A DNA stretch of 48,795 nt from Candidatus Zipacnadia bacterium. GTDB lineage: Bacteria > Armatimonadota > Zipacnadia > Zipacnadales > UBA11051. The position numbers and the translations under genes were made by a program. The DNA lies in assembly GCA_029821145.1 (NCBI GenBank), contig JALGTY010000001.1, forward strand, positions 1 to 48,795, read 5' to 3'. Of the stretch, positions 38,132 through 47,664 are shown one piece after another. The notes beneath the pieces were generated by a model that was not told the origin of the DNA, did no database searches, and saw nothing but the letters and a program-made list of their open reading frames with translations. The stretch's first letter is position 1. Each line of letters begins with the position of its first letter.

Positions 38132-39406
38132 ATGAACATACCGTTGAAGGATTACGACAAGATACCGGCGGCCACTGTTGAGGCGGTAGCGAAAGACGAA
38201 AAATGCGCGCCGGAGACTATCTACAAGGGCCTGCAGAGCGGCACGATTATCGTCATGGGCTCGCCCGATGGCCCGGCAAAGCCCATCGGCATCGGCACCG
38301 GACTGCGCACCAAGGTCAACGCCAACATCGGCACCTCACCCGACTTTTCGTCGGCGGATAACGAGCGGCACAAGCTTGAGGTCGCGGTCGCGGCAGGCGC
38401 TGATGCCGTCATGGACCTGTCCACTGGCGGCGATCTGGATGCGATTCGCAAACAGATCCGCGCCGCCTGTCCCGTCGCTATGGGCACGGTGCCTATCTAT
38501 CAGGTTATCGCCAAGCTCGGCGAAGATGGCAAGGTCGCCGATGTCACTGCCGACCAGGTTTTTGAGGTCATCGAAAACCACGCCGCCGATGGCATAGATT
38601 TCCTCACGCTGCATTGTGGCGTCACGCAGGAAACTGTCGCCGCTTTGCAGAAAGACCAGCGCATCTGCGATATCGTCAGCCGTGGTGGCTCGATGCTGGC
38701 GCAGTGGATGGAGCTTACCGGCTGCGAGAATCCGCTTTACGAGCACTATGACCGGGTGCTGGACATTTGCCTGCGGCACACAACGGCGATCAGTCTCGGT
38801 GATGGACTGCGGCCCGGGGCGGTCGCGGATGCCACCGACGCCGGGCAGATCGCGGAAACGCGCGTTTTGGGCGACCTGGTTCTGCGCGCTCGCGCCGCCG
38901 GCGTACAAGTCTTCGTTGAAGGCCCGGGACACATGCCGCTAGACCAAATCGAAGCCAATGTTATTCTGGAAAAACAGCTCTGCCACGGCGCACCTTTCTA
39001 TGTACTGGGTCCGCTTACGACCGATATCGCTCCCGGCTATGACCATATCACCGGGGCCATCGGCGGCGCGATCTGTGCCGCCGCGGGTGCAGATTTTCTC
39101 TGCTACGTGACGCCCGCCGAGCACCTGGGGTTGCCGACAGACGAGGATGTCTGGGACGGCGTGATAGCAAGCCGCATCGCCGCTCATTCGGCCGACATCG
39201 TGAAAGGCATCCCGGGCGCACGGGAGTGGGACGATGAGATGAGCAAGGCGCGAGCGGCGCTCGACTGGGACATGATGCGCGAGCTGGCGATTAACCCGGC
39301 CCGCGTTATTGATGTACGCGGCGAGCGCGGCAGTCTCGACCCCAAAGCCTGCTCCATGTGCGGGCGATTTTGCTCCATGAAGCTGAAACTCGGCAACAAG
39401 GACTGA
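38132..39406 (+). CDS. thiC: ThiC-family radical SAM enzyme (phosphomethylpyrimidine synthase or ThiC-like paralog)
   Basis: NANIGTSP, GGDLDAIR, EGPGHMPLDQI, C-terminal CSMCGRFCSMK cluster motif. Confidence 0.88.
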   Translation: MNIPLKDYDKIPAATVEAVAKDEKCAPETIYKGLQSGTIIVMGSPDGPAKPIGIGTGLRTKVNANIGTSPDFSSADNERHKLEVAVAAGADAVMDLSTGGDLDAIRKQIRAACPVAMGTVPIYQVIAKLGEDGKVADVTADQVFEVIENHAADGIDFLTLHCGVTQETVAALQKDQRICDIVSRGGSMLAQWMELTGCENPLYEHYDRVLDICLRHTTAISLGDGLRPGAVADATDAGQIAETRVLGDLVLRARAAGVQVFVEGPGHMPLDQIEANVILEKQLCHGAPFYVLGPLTTDIAPGYDHITGAIGGAICAAAGADFLCYVTPAEHLGLPTDEDVWDGVIASRIAAHSADIVKGIPGAREWDDEMSKARAALDWDMMRELAINPARVIDVRGERGSLDPKACSMCGRFCSMKLKLGNKD

Positions 39407-39576
39407 CAACCGTTGCGGGCGTAGCCCAGTAATGCTGACTTATTCAATCGGCCCCGGCACATGATACGGTGAGAGCACCGGGGTGCGCTGTTCTTGCTTC
39501 TGTTTATGTATCTACGGCCCCCGGGGCAAGCGGGCTCTGCACGTCGGTCCTGCAGCCGCAAGGAGTCTGGTAATCC

Positions 39577-41247
39577 ATGTCCATCATGCGCATGCGGAAA
39601 TTCTTCGGCCGTCCGATCAAGGTCGGCAAGGGCAAGCGACGTCTGCAACTACTCACTCCGGCGATGATGATATTCGTGCTGATAATCATCGCCCTGCTCA
39701 TCGGCACTTATTTCTCCTTCGGCCCGCCATCGCGAGCGGCCAGTGACGGCCGCGGCCAAGCCACCCAGAAGCTCACCCGCGTCGTCGCCACTATCAACTC
39801 CAAGCCGATCCTGCGTCAGGATTACTACATGGAGCTGTCGCTGGCCGAGAAGCGCTTCGCTCAGCAACTCGACCCCACTCAAATGCGCTTTGTGAGAACC
39901 AGTGTGCTGCAAGGGATGATTGGCCGGCGACTCGAGCAGGAGGCAGCAAAACGCGAACGCATCAAGATCACGAAGAACGACATTAGAGCCGAAAAAGATC
40001 GCATGGTCGAGGAGGAGCTGCAGCGGCGTTTCCCGGACAAGAAGGCCATGCGAGACTATCTGCAACGGAAGCGACTCTCTCTCGATGAACTGCGGGCCAA
40101 TATCCGCAAGGCGCTGCCGGATGATGACGCGCTCAAGGGCAATCTGCAGCTCGCTAAGCTCAAGGAGAAAGTCGCATCGGCCGTGACAATGAGCGACGAG
40201 CAGCTTAAGGAGACCTTCACCGAGGTCAAGGCGCGGCATATTCTCATTACTCCTACCACCATGACCGAAGAGGAGGACGACGCCGAGAACTCGCAGGGCC
40301 AAGATGCCGAAGCCGATAAGCCCGACGAGGCCGGCGACAAAGCCGAGGAACCGAAGAGCGACGTCGAGGAAAAACTCTCCGAGGAGCAGGCCAAGCAGGA
40401 GGCTAAAGAACTTGCCGAAAAGTTGCTCAAGGACATCAAGGCGGGCGCTGATTTCGCCGAACTCGCCAAACGGCACAGTGACGATGACAGCAACGCGGCA
40501 CAGGGAGGGGACCTCGGCTGGTTCAGAAAAGGCCAGATGGTACCCGAGTTTGAGAAAGCGGCTTTTGAGACCAAGCCGGGCGAGGTAAGTGACATTGTCG
40601 AGACCAGCTTCGGTTACCACATAATCAAGGTCGAAGACCGGCGTGAGGAAATGCCGGAAGACTTCGAAAAAGAGCAGGAGATGTACCGCGAACAGGCACT
40701 GGGACAGGCCAAATACCGCGCCTGGCAGGAATATGCAACGCAACTGCACGACCAGGCTGATATCGAGGTCATTGATCCCGAATTGAAGGCGTACCAACTG
40801 CTCGACGAGGACAAGGTTGCGGAAGGCGTGACATACCTCACGCAGGCAGTGGCTAACGACCCCCACAACATTGTCGCGGCCTACGAACTGGCCGAGATCT
40901 GCTACGAAACCGGCCAGCAGGACAAGGCAATAGAGCTACTGGAGAGTATTACCACCAGCGAGTTCGGGGCAACTTCGCCGCGTGCACACATGAGACTGGG
41001 CGAGTTGCTTGTCAGCAAGGGCGAACAGGAAAAGGCCGTCAACTCGTTCAAGTCGGCTTCCGACTGGGCACGGTCCTACATCGAGAAGGACTACAGGACG
41101 CATGTTCAGCTCCAGCAGCAGTTTGAGGAGCTCAAGAAAGACGACCTGGTCGCCAAGGAACAAGAGTGGATTGACGCGTACCTGGAACACGTTCGCGAGA
41201 CGGGCATGGGCGGCGGCATGCCATTTATGCCACTCGACAGGCCCTAG
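39577..41247 (+). CDS. SurA/PrsA-type parvulin peptidylprolyl isomerase with C-terminal TPR-like region
   Basis: N-terminal TM; parvulin ARHILI...GGDLGWFRKGQMVPEFEKAAFETKPGEVSDIVETSFGYHIIKVEDR. Confidence 0.9.
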   Translation: MSIMRMRKFFGRPIKVGKGKRRLQLLTPAMMIFVLIIIALLIGTYFSFGPPSRAASDGRGQATQKLTRVVATINSKPILRQDYYMELSLAEKRFAQQLDPTQMRFVRTSVLQGMIGRRLEQEAAKRERIKITKNDIRAEKDRMVEEELQRRFPDKKAMRDYLQRKRLSLDELRANIRKALPDDDALKGNLQLAKLKEKVASAVTMSDEQLKETFTEVKARHILITPTTMTEEEDDAENSQGQDAEADKPDEAGDKAEEPKSDVEEKLSEEQAKQEAKELAEKLLKDIKAGADFAELAKRHSDDDSNAAQGGDLGWFRKGQMVPEFEKAAFETKPGEVSDIVETSFGYHIIKVEDRREEMPEDFEKEQEMYREQALGQAKYRAWQEYATQLHDQADIEVIDPELKAYQLLDEDKVAEGVTYLTQAVANDPHNIVAAYELAEICYETGQQDKAIELLESITTSEFGATSPRAHMRLGELLVSKGEQEKAVNSFKSASDWARSYIEKDYRTHVQLQQQFEELKKDDLVAKEQEWIDAYLEHVRETGMGGGMPFMPLDRP

Positions 41248-41288
41248 TGCCGGGCGACTTAGCAAGTCGCTACTTGTGGGGTGAAGCG

Positions 41289-42107
41289 ATGCTGGCACAG
41301 TTGGCGATAGACGAGCAGGCTGCTGCCGACAAGATCGCCGGCTTTATCCGCGATGCGATTGAGGAGCCCGGCCTCGACGGTGCGGTCATTGCGCTGTCAG
41401 GTGGTCTCGATTCGGCGGTTTCGGCGTACCTGACTGCCCGTGCGATCGGCCCTGATAATTTCCGCGCCTACAACATGCCCTATGTCACCAGCAACCCCGC
41501 CAGTCAAGAGCACGCCTGCCTGGTCGCAGCTGAGCTTGGCATCGCCTTCGAGGCAATTGACATCACCCCCCAGATAGATACTTACTTCGAGCGCTTCCCT
41601 GAGGCCGATCGCATACGCCGCGCCAACAAGATGGCCAGAGAGCGCATGAGCGTCATCTACGATATGGCCAAGGTGCATCACGCCATGGTCATCGGGACCG
41701 GCAACAAGACCGAGGGGATGCTGGGCTATACCACCATGTGGGGCGACATGGCCGCCGGAATTGTGCCCATCGGCAATCTTTACAAGATACAGGTGCGGCA
41801 GCTCGCAGCGTATCTGCGCGTGCCACAGGTAATCATTGACAAGACGCCGTCAGCCGACCTGTGGCCCGGGCAGACCGATGAGGGAGAACTCGGCCTGACT
41901 TACGATCAGGCCGACTGGATACTATACAACATGCTGCAACTCAGCAAGGATGCCGAAACTATAGCCGCTGAGGGCGCCGACGCCAGTGCGGTGCAGCGTG
42001 TGTTTGCCCGCGTCGAACGCAATGCCTTCAAGCGTCGTATGCCCAGCGCCTGCGATATCTCCGACTGCTGGCTGAAGAGCTACACTGAAGCAAGTGGCGA
42101 GGTGTGA
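41289..42107 (+). CDS. nadE: ammonia-type NAD+ synthase
   Basis: SGGLDSAV P-loop, GTGNKTEGMLGYTTMWGD, KTPSADLWPGQTDEGELGLTYDQAD. Confidence 0.95.
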   Translation: MLAQLAIDEQAAADKIAGFIRDAIEEPGLDGAVIALSGGLDSAVSAYLTARAIGPDNFRAYNMPYVTSNPASQEHACLVAAELGIAFEAIDITPQIDTYFERFPEADRIRRANKMARERMSVIYDMAKVHHAMVIGTGNKTEGMLGYTTMWGDMAAGIVPIGNLYKIQVRQLAAYLRVPQVIIDKTPSADLWPGQTDEGELGLTYDQADWILYNMLQLSKDAETIAAEGADASAVQRVFARVERNAFKRRMPSACDISDCWLKSYTEASGEV

Positions 42108-42988
42108 AGGTCATAGCACTATCTTCCCATTCGCGATCATCCGGCCTGCTGTTGATCGTAGCCACCCCCATAGGCAACCTCAGTGACATTTCCGAGCGCG
42201 CCCTCGAGGCCCTGCAATATGCAGACCTCATTGCCGCCGAAGACACCCGGCGTATCGCCAAGCTGATGTCACATTTCGGCATCGAGAAGCCCACCGAAAG
42301 CTTCCACGGTGACAGCGGCGCGGCGAAGCTCGACCGCATAATCGAGCGCCTGCGCCAGGGCCAGATTGTCGCATACGTGAGCGACGCCGGGACGCCGACC
42401 ATATCCGACCCTGGGGCCGAGCTGGTCAGAGCCGCTGCAGAAGCCGGCATCACGGTCTGCCCCATCCCCGGCCCCAGCGCCCTTACTACCGCACTAAGCG
42501 CCTCGGGCATCAACGCCGACCGCTTCCTGTTTCTGGGCTATCCGCCGCGCAAGGCGGGAGAGCGGGCAGAATTCTTCAGCCTGGTTACATCCCAGCCATG
42601 GACGGTCGTGCTCTATGAAGCTCCGCACCGCCTGAGGCCCACGTTAGAGGAGCTGGCCCAGGTCGCCGAAGACAGGTACGCGCTTGCAGGTCGCGAGATC
42701 ACCAAGAAGTTCGAGGAATTCATTCGCGGGCCGCTCGGCGAGCTTGCGAAACACTTTGCCGAAAACGAGCCGCGTGGGGAATTTGTGATAATCATTGAAG
42801 CCGGCGGCGACGCGCCCACTGAAACCGCACCTGACGAAGCAGCGATCCGCTCGACGCTTGAGCAGCTTCTGCAATCCGGCATGTCGGTCAAGACCGCCGC
42901 CGAGGTTGTCGCAAAGCTGACCTCAATCTCGCGCAATGCCGCATACAAAATGGCCCTGGACGTGGCAGACAAATCGGCGGAGGAATAG
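42104..42988 (+). CDS. rsmI: 16S rRNA (cytidine1402-2'-O)-methyltransferase
   Basis: LLIVATPIGNLSDISERALEAL, AEDTRRIAKLM, VSDAGTPTISDPG, PIPGPSALTTALSASG. Confidence 0.96.
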   Translation: MKVIALSSHSRSSGLLLIVATPIGNLSDISERALEALQYADLIAAEDTRRIAKLMSHFGIEKPTESFHGDSGAAKLDRIIERLRQGQIVAYVSDAGTPTISDPGAELVRAAAEAGITVCPIPGPSALTTALSASGINADRFLFLGYPPRKAGERAEFFSLVTSQPWTVVLYEAPHRLRPTLEELAQVAEDRYALAGREITKKFEEFIRGPLGELAKHFAENEPRGEFVIIIEAGGDAPTETAPDEAAIRSTLEQLLQSGMSVKTAAEVVAKLTSISRNAAYKMALDVADKSAEE

Positions 42989-43001
42989 GATACCGGATCC
43001 G

Positions 43002-43448
43002 CTAAGCGGCTCCAGAAAGCGAAAGTATCATCAGTCCGCCGACAACCATCAGCGTCCCGACGACCTTGTTCCACGTCAGCTTTTCGCCCAAAAACGGAAC
43101 CGCAAGGAATACCGTCAGCACCGGGTAGCCTGAAGAGAACACCGCGACCTTCGAGACCTCGCCGAGTTGGACCGCGTACAGGTATGTTGCTCCCCCAACG
43201 CCTACCCCGAAGAAGCCACTGAGGACAATATACAGCCAGGCCCGGCGGCTCAAGCGTCGCACTTCACCATAGAAACCGGTGAACAGGCCGCAAATCCATA
43301 GCGCTACGGTGGCGACGCTGAAACGGAAGAATTGTGCCGTCAGCGGCGACATCCCGGACATGGTGTTGAGGGCCACTTTGTCAATAACGCCGCCCACGCC
43401 CCATCCAACAATCGCTACCACACACGCCACAACTACGTATTTCTTCAA
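43002..43448 (-). CDS. single-domain (half-size) EamA-like membrane protein 1
   Basis: 148 aa, five hydrophobic segments, GGVIDKVALNTMSGMSPLTAQFFRF. Confidence 0.8.
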   Translation of the reverse strand: MKKYVVVACVVAIVGWGVGGVIDKVALNTMSGMSPLTAQFFRFSVATVALWICGLFTGFYGEVRRLSRRAWLYIVLSGFFGVGVGGATYLYAVQLGEVSKVAVFSSGYPVLTVFLAVPFLGEKLTWNKVVGTLMVVGGLMILSLSGAA

Positions 43449-43561
43449 AGTTGGATTCCTTCAGGCCCGCAGACAGCACAGTTGACAGAGATGGACTGCG
43501 GGGGAGAATTGGTACGCGACGATGGGTCGCTCGATGCGATGTGCTTCAGAATGCTTCATCG

Positions 43562-44062
43562 TTAGGAAGACTCTTTGGCCTCAATATTGTCGCTTACAGT
43601 GCCGTCGTCGTTTTGTGCAGCCTTGCCGGGTATCGTGAGGACAATGAGGCCGCCGATGACCAGGGCAGTTCCCAGCAGCTTCTGCCACGCGAGGCTTTCC
43701 CCTAGCCATGCTGCGGCCACGAACACCGTTACCAGAGGCCATGCAGAGGTAAACACGACCACCTTCGATATCTCGCCACCGCCGGCGGCAAAGAAATAGG
43801 CTACCTGCCCTAACACCGCTGCCAGCAGTGCGCTGACACCCAGATAGATGAAGGTCACCGGCTCCATCCTGTGCAGGTCGTCCCACATACCCATGTACCA
43901 GCCGGCTCCACCGACGACGAGCACCGCAACGGGCATCCGCGCTATGACTGCAGTCAGCGGGGACAGCCCTCCCATGGCGTTGAGCGCCAGCTTGTCGAGT
44001 ACTCCGCCGACGCCCCACATGACTAGAGCAATAATTACCCCAAGCAAAACAATGGCGCTCAT
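43562..44062 (-). CDS. single-domain EamA-like membrane protein 2
   Basis: 166 aa, GGVLDKLALNAMGGLSPLTAVIARM. Confidence 0.8.
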   Translation of the reverse strand: MSAIVLLGVIIALVMWGVGGVLDKLALNAMGGLSPLTAVIARMPVAVLVVGGAGWYMGMWDDLHRMEPVTFIYLGVSALLAAVLGQVAYFFAAGGGEISKVVVFTSAWPLVTVFVAAAWLGESLAWQKLLGTALVIGGLIVLTIPGKAAQNDDGTVSDNIEAKESS

Positions 44063-44175
44063 GCGCCACCTCTCTTAATGTACTGCCCAGGTTGTCTGAG
44101 ATAGGCCAGGCAGCTCTGCCGCTGGACAGCCGGGCTGCCTGCATTGTCTGGAAAACGGCCTCAGGCGTGCGACAC

Positions 44176-44643
44176 TCACGAGCTGGAAACTCGTGTCGCG
44201 GCCAGAAGCATCAAACCGCCAACTATCAGAGCAGCCGCCAGCAGCTTTTCCCATGTAATCGGCTCGCGGAGGAACTGTGCGGCCAATAACACCGTCACCA
44301 GCGGGTAAGCGGCTGTGAATAGCACGACTTTTGATATTTCACCTGCGTCAACGGCAAAATAGTACGCGGCCTGCGCGAGGACTCCGGCCAGAATTCCACT
44401 CATAGCCAGATAGAACAATGTCTTCGGCTGCATCTGCCTGATGTCCTCGCGCGCGCCAGTGAGGGTGACGATGATTATGATGCACACTAACGCGAACACC
44501 ATCCGAACCAGTACGGCACTGTACGGGGACAGGTCTTCCATAGAATTGAATGCCAGTTTGTCAAATATCGCGCCGCTGCCCCACGCGAGCATAGCAACAA
44601 CGGCTGCAGTCAGAACAAAGCCGTTCATCGCGTGCCAACTCAC
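44176..44643 (-). CDS. single-domain EamA-like membrane protein 3
   Basis: 155 aa, GAIFDKLAFNSMEDLSPYSAVLVRM; start overlaps kinase stop. Confidence 0.8.
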   Translation of the reverse strand: MSWHAMNGFVLTAAVVAMLAWGSGAIFDKLAFNSMEDLSPYSAVLVRMVFALVCIIIIVTLTGAREDIRQMQPKTLFYLAMSGILAGVLAQAAYYFAVDAGEISKVVLFTAAYPLVTVLLAAQFLREPITWEKLLAAALIVGGLMLLAATRVSSS

Positions 44644-46157
44644 CTTTCAGCGCGCAGCTCGTGGGCCAGGTCTGCAATCGCCGGCCACGCGCCCTTGTAT
44701 ATCTCGAAAAGCTGCTGGTACTGCTCGTGCCTGGCCGGGTTTGGCTGGTAGCTATCCTGCTCCTCGACGAGGCCCGCGACCGCCTGCTGCAGGTCGCCGT
44801 AGATGCCGGCCGCCACGCCGCCCAGCATCGCGCCGGCCAGGCAGCCGCTTTCGATGACATTCAACGTAACGACCTCGCGGCCGGTGATGTCGGCCTTAAT
44901 CTGCAGCCACAGCGGGCTCTTACTCCCGCCACCTGTCACCCGCAGCCGGGTTATGTTGACGCCTCCCTCGGCCATTCTAATCAGGTTCAGGTTCAGCTCG
45001 TAGCAGGTGCCTTCCAGAATCGCCTTGACTATCGTCTTGCGATCTGCGGCGAGCGTCAGGCCGAGGAACGCGCCACTGGCCTGCGGGTCAAGATACGGCG
45101 TGCCGGAGCCCGCGAGGTACGGCAGCACCAGTACGCCGGTCGGCTCGTCGGGGAGGTCAGAGACTATCACGTCATATACATCGGAGCCCTCGCGCTCGGC
45201 CTGGGCGCTCTCATACAGCGCAAAGTTATCCCGGTACCAGCGCAGCAGACGCCCGGAGGTGTAGTTGTAACCCAGCGTGACGTACATGCCGGCGACCACG
45301 TGTGGATAGCAGCAGTAATTCCACTTGCGCATCGGCTCGGTGAGCATCGGCTCATCAAACGCCGTGGTGACGCACTCCACGGTGCCCATGCCATCAACCG
45401 CCTGCCCGTGGCGGATTACTCCGCCGCCCAGCGCATTCATCGGCTGGTCGTGGCCTCCGGCGACCACCAGGCACTCCGGCGGTAGGCCAGTTATCGCAGC
45501 CCCTGGCGCGCCCAGCAGGCCGACAACCTCCCCCGGCGCAATCGGCTCGGCCAGCAGCTCCATATCTATGCCTGCGACCTCGAGCATCTCGGGGGACCAC
45601 TGTTTCTTCCTTATGTCGAGCGCCATCGTGCGCCCGGCCAGGCTGTGGTCAATCCTCGGCGGCAACCCCAGCTTGAGGGTCACCAGGTCAGGCCACATCA
45701 GATATTTACCGGCGCGCTCGTGGACCTGCGGCTCGTTCTCCCGCAGCCACATCAGCTTGTTTATCGAAAAGCTGGGGTGCAGCGGCATGCCGGTTATCTC
45801 GAACACGCGCTCAGCGCCCAGCGTCTCGTGCCATGAATTGGCCTGCGGGATAGCGCGCCCGTCTGCGGACATTATGGTGTTGTAGAGATACTCGCCGTCT
45901 GCGCCGATGGGGGTGATCGCCTCTCCCATCGTGGACATGCACAGCGACTGCGCCGGATCATTCTTCGTGTTGCCGGCGACTTCATTGAGCACGGCCACGA
46001 TGGCGTCCCAGACCTGCGCCGGGTCCAATTCGATCCAGCCCGGCCTGGGATACTGCGCGGGGTATTCGCGGTATGCCTCGGCCAGAATCTCGCCCTCGGG
46101 ATTGAACGCTACCGCCTTCACACCGGTGCTGCCAATGTCGAGGCCTAGCAGTGACAC
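44640..46157 (-). CDS. FGGY-family carbohydrate kinase (xylulokinase-like)
   Basis: LLGLDIGSTGVKAVAFNPEGEILAEA; VVAGGHDQPMNALGGGV; LRVTGGGSKSPLWLQIKADITGREV. Confidence 0.92.
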   Translation of the reverse strand: MSLLGLDIGSTGVKAVAFNPEGEILAEAYREYPAQYPRPGWIELDPAQVWDAIVAVLNEVAGNTKNDPAQSLCMSTMGEAITPIGADGEYLYNTIMSADGRAIPQANSWHETLGAERVFEITGMPLHPSFSINKLMWLRENEPQVHERAGKYLMWPDLVTLKLGLPPRIDHSLAGRTMALDIRKKQWSPEMLEVAGIDMELLAEPIAPGEVVGLLGAPGAAITGLPPECLVVAGGHDQPMNALGGGVIRHGQAVDGMGTVECVTTAFDEPMLTEPMRKWNYCCYPHVVAGMYVTLGYNYTSGRLLRWYRDNFALYESAQAEREGSDVYDVIVSDLPDEPTGVLVLPYLAGSGTPYLDPQASGAFLGLTLAADRKTIVKAILEGTCYELNLNLIRMAEGGVNITRLRVTGGGSKSPLWLQIKADITGREVVTLNVIESGCLAGAMLGGVAAGIYGDLQQAVAGLVEEQDSYQPNPARHEQYQQLFEIYKGAWPAIADLAHELRAER

Positions 46158-46193
46158 AGGCCAGCCTCCCTGTTCGTGCGATTGGTCGTCGTG

Positions 46194-47604
46194 CTATCCA
46201 AGTTCATCCATCAGAGCCGCCAGCCGCTTCTCGTACTCGTCGCACAACGCCCTGGTCTTCTCAGCCGCGATGCCGGTGTATGCTTGCGGATCCCGCAGCA
46301 TCGCCTTTGTCCAGGTATGGGGCGAGTTCCTCGTCTTCGCAAATCAGGTCCCACAGCATGCGGCCACTTGTCTGCGCCTGCAGCGTCAGCTTGCGCATCG
46401 CCTCATGGGCATCCGGGTGACCGTGGGCCGCCAGCAGAATGTACGCCGGCTCGGCAGCCACCATCCCGGAGGTCATCTCGAAATTCTGCTTCATCCGCTC
46501 TTCGTCAGTGACCAGCTTCGACATTATCCTGACCAGCCGCTGCACGCTGTTGGCCAGCCCCACGATTATCTCCGGATTGAAGCGCGAGGAGGCCGAATTG
46601 CTCAAGTCGCGCTGGTGCTCGGAAAGTTGGTCCGCGTACACCGTGACCATCCGCGGCATGAACGCCTTCCACATGCTCTTTACGTTCTCGAAATTCCAGG
46701 GGTTGCGCTTGTGGGGCATGGTCGAGGAGCCGACCTGGTCGGCCTCAAACTCTTCGCCCACCTCGGCGATCTCGGTGCGCTGGAGATGCCGCATGTCGTC
46801 GGCCAGATCGGCCAACACGCCGAAGGTGGATATCAGCGCGTGATAGTAATCGGTCACCTGCTCCGGCTCGACTATCTGGGTCGAACTCGGCGATGCTTTC
46901 AGGCCCAATTCTGCCAGCACTTCGGCCTCGAACTCATCAGGATCATCGAAAAACAGGGCGCTGGCGTTATATGCGCCGACGGCTCCGCTGATCTTGCCAC
47001 AGAGGTTGTCAGCGGCCATTCTAATCGCCTCGATCCGCCCACCCAGCCTGCTGACAAAGCCGACCAGCGCGAAGCCGAAGGTAATCGGCACCGCGTGCTG
47101 GCCGTGGGTGCGGCCTATCTGGATCTGGTCGGCCTCGCGGCGGGCCAGGTCTATCAGCACCTGCTGAAGCTCGGCCAGTTGCGGAATCATTCCATTGTAC
47201 GCCGCCTGCTGCAGCCGCCACGCCGCGGCAGTGTCAATCACATCGAAGCTGGTCAGGCACAGATGCACGTAGGGCTTGGCCTCGTCACTGACCTGGGAGC
47301 GCATTACGTTGACCAGAGCGCGGATATTGTGATGGATGCGCGCCTCTTCCTGCGCCACTTCTTCCGGAGAGGTGCCGTCGGCGGCGGCAGCGACCTCATC
47401 CGCTACGGTCTCCGAGCATACCCCGCGCCGCGCCAGCACTCGCACTGCGGCCGCCTCCACCATCGCCTCGCTCAGGACTCGCCCCTTCTCGGTCACGTAA
47501 GGGTCCAGCAGCGCTCTTAACTTCTCGTCGGGTCCATAGTAGCGGAAATCCAGCGGCGACACATTATCGAATCGCGACTCTGACATGGCATCCTCCCTGC
47601 ACAT
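46194..47604 (-). CDS. purB: adenylosuccinate lyase, with an apparent +1 frameshift at 46306-46308 (uninterrupted ORF 46261..47604)
   Basis: GSSTMPHKRNPWNFENVKS signature; alternate-frame C-terminus KAMLRDPQAYTGIAAEKTRALCDEYEKRLAALMDELG* ends at 46194. Confidence 0.92.
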
Positions 47605-47664
47605 CGCACCCTAACTGCTACACGCACCATTTCATCTCTTGCCAGACGGCTTCCTGCAAGAATC

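Noticed and set aside
39649-40866. 405-aa minus-strand ORF with Leu/Phe-rich runs
   Set aside because: Reverse complement of the Glu/Lys-rich PPIase gene explains the apparent hydrophobicity.
43449-44175. two spacers of identical length (113 nt) between the three EamA-like genes
   Set aside because: The spacer sequences do not resemble each other, so equal length is probably coincidence.
45907-47520. 537-aa plus-strand ORF
   Set aside because: Antisense to FGGY kinase and purB, which have clear family motifs; long shadow ORFs are expected at this GC content.
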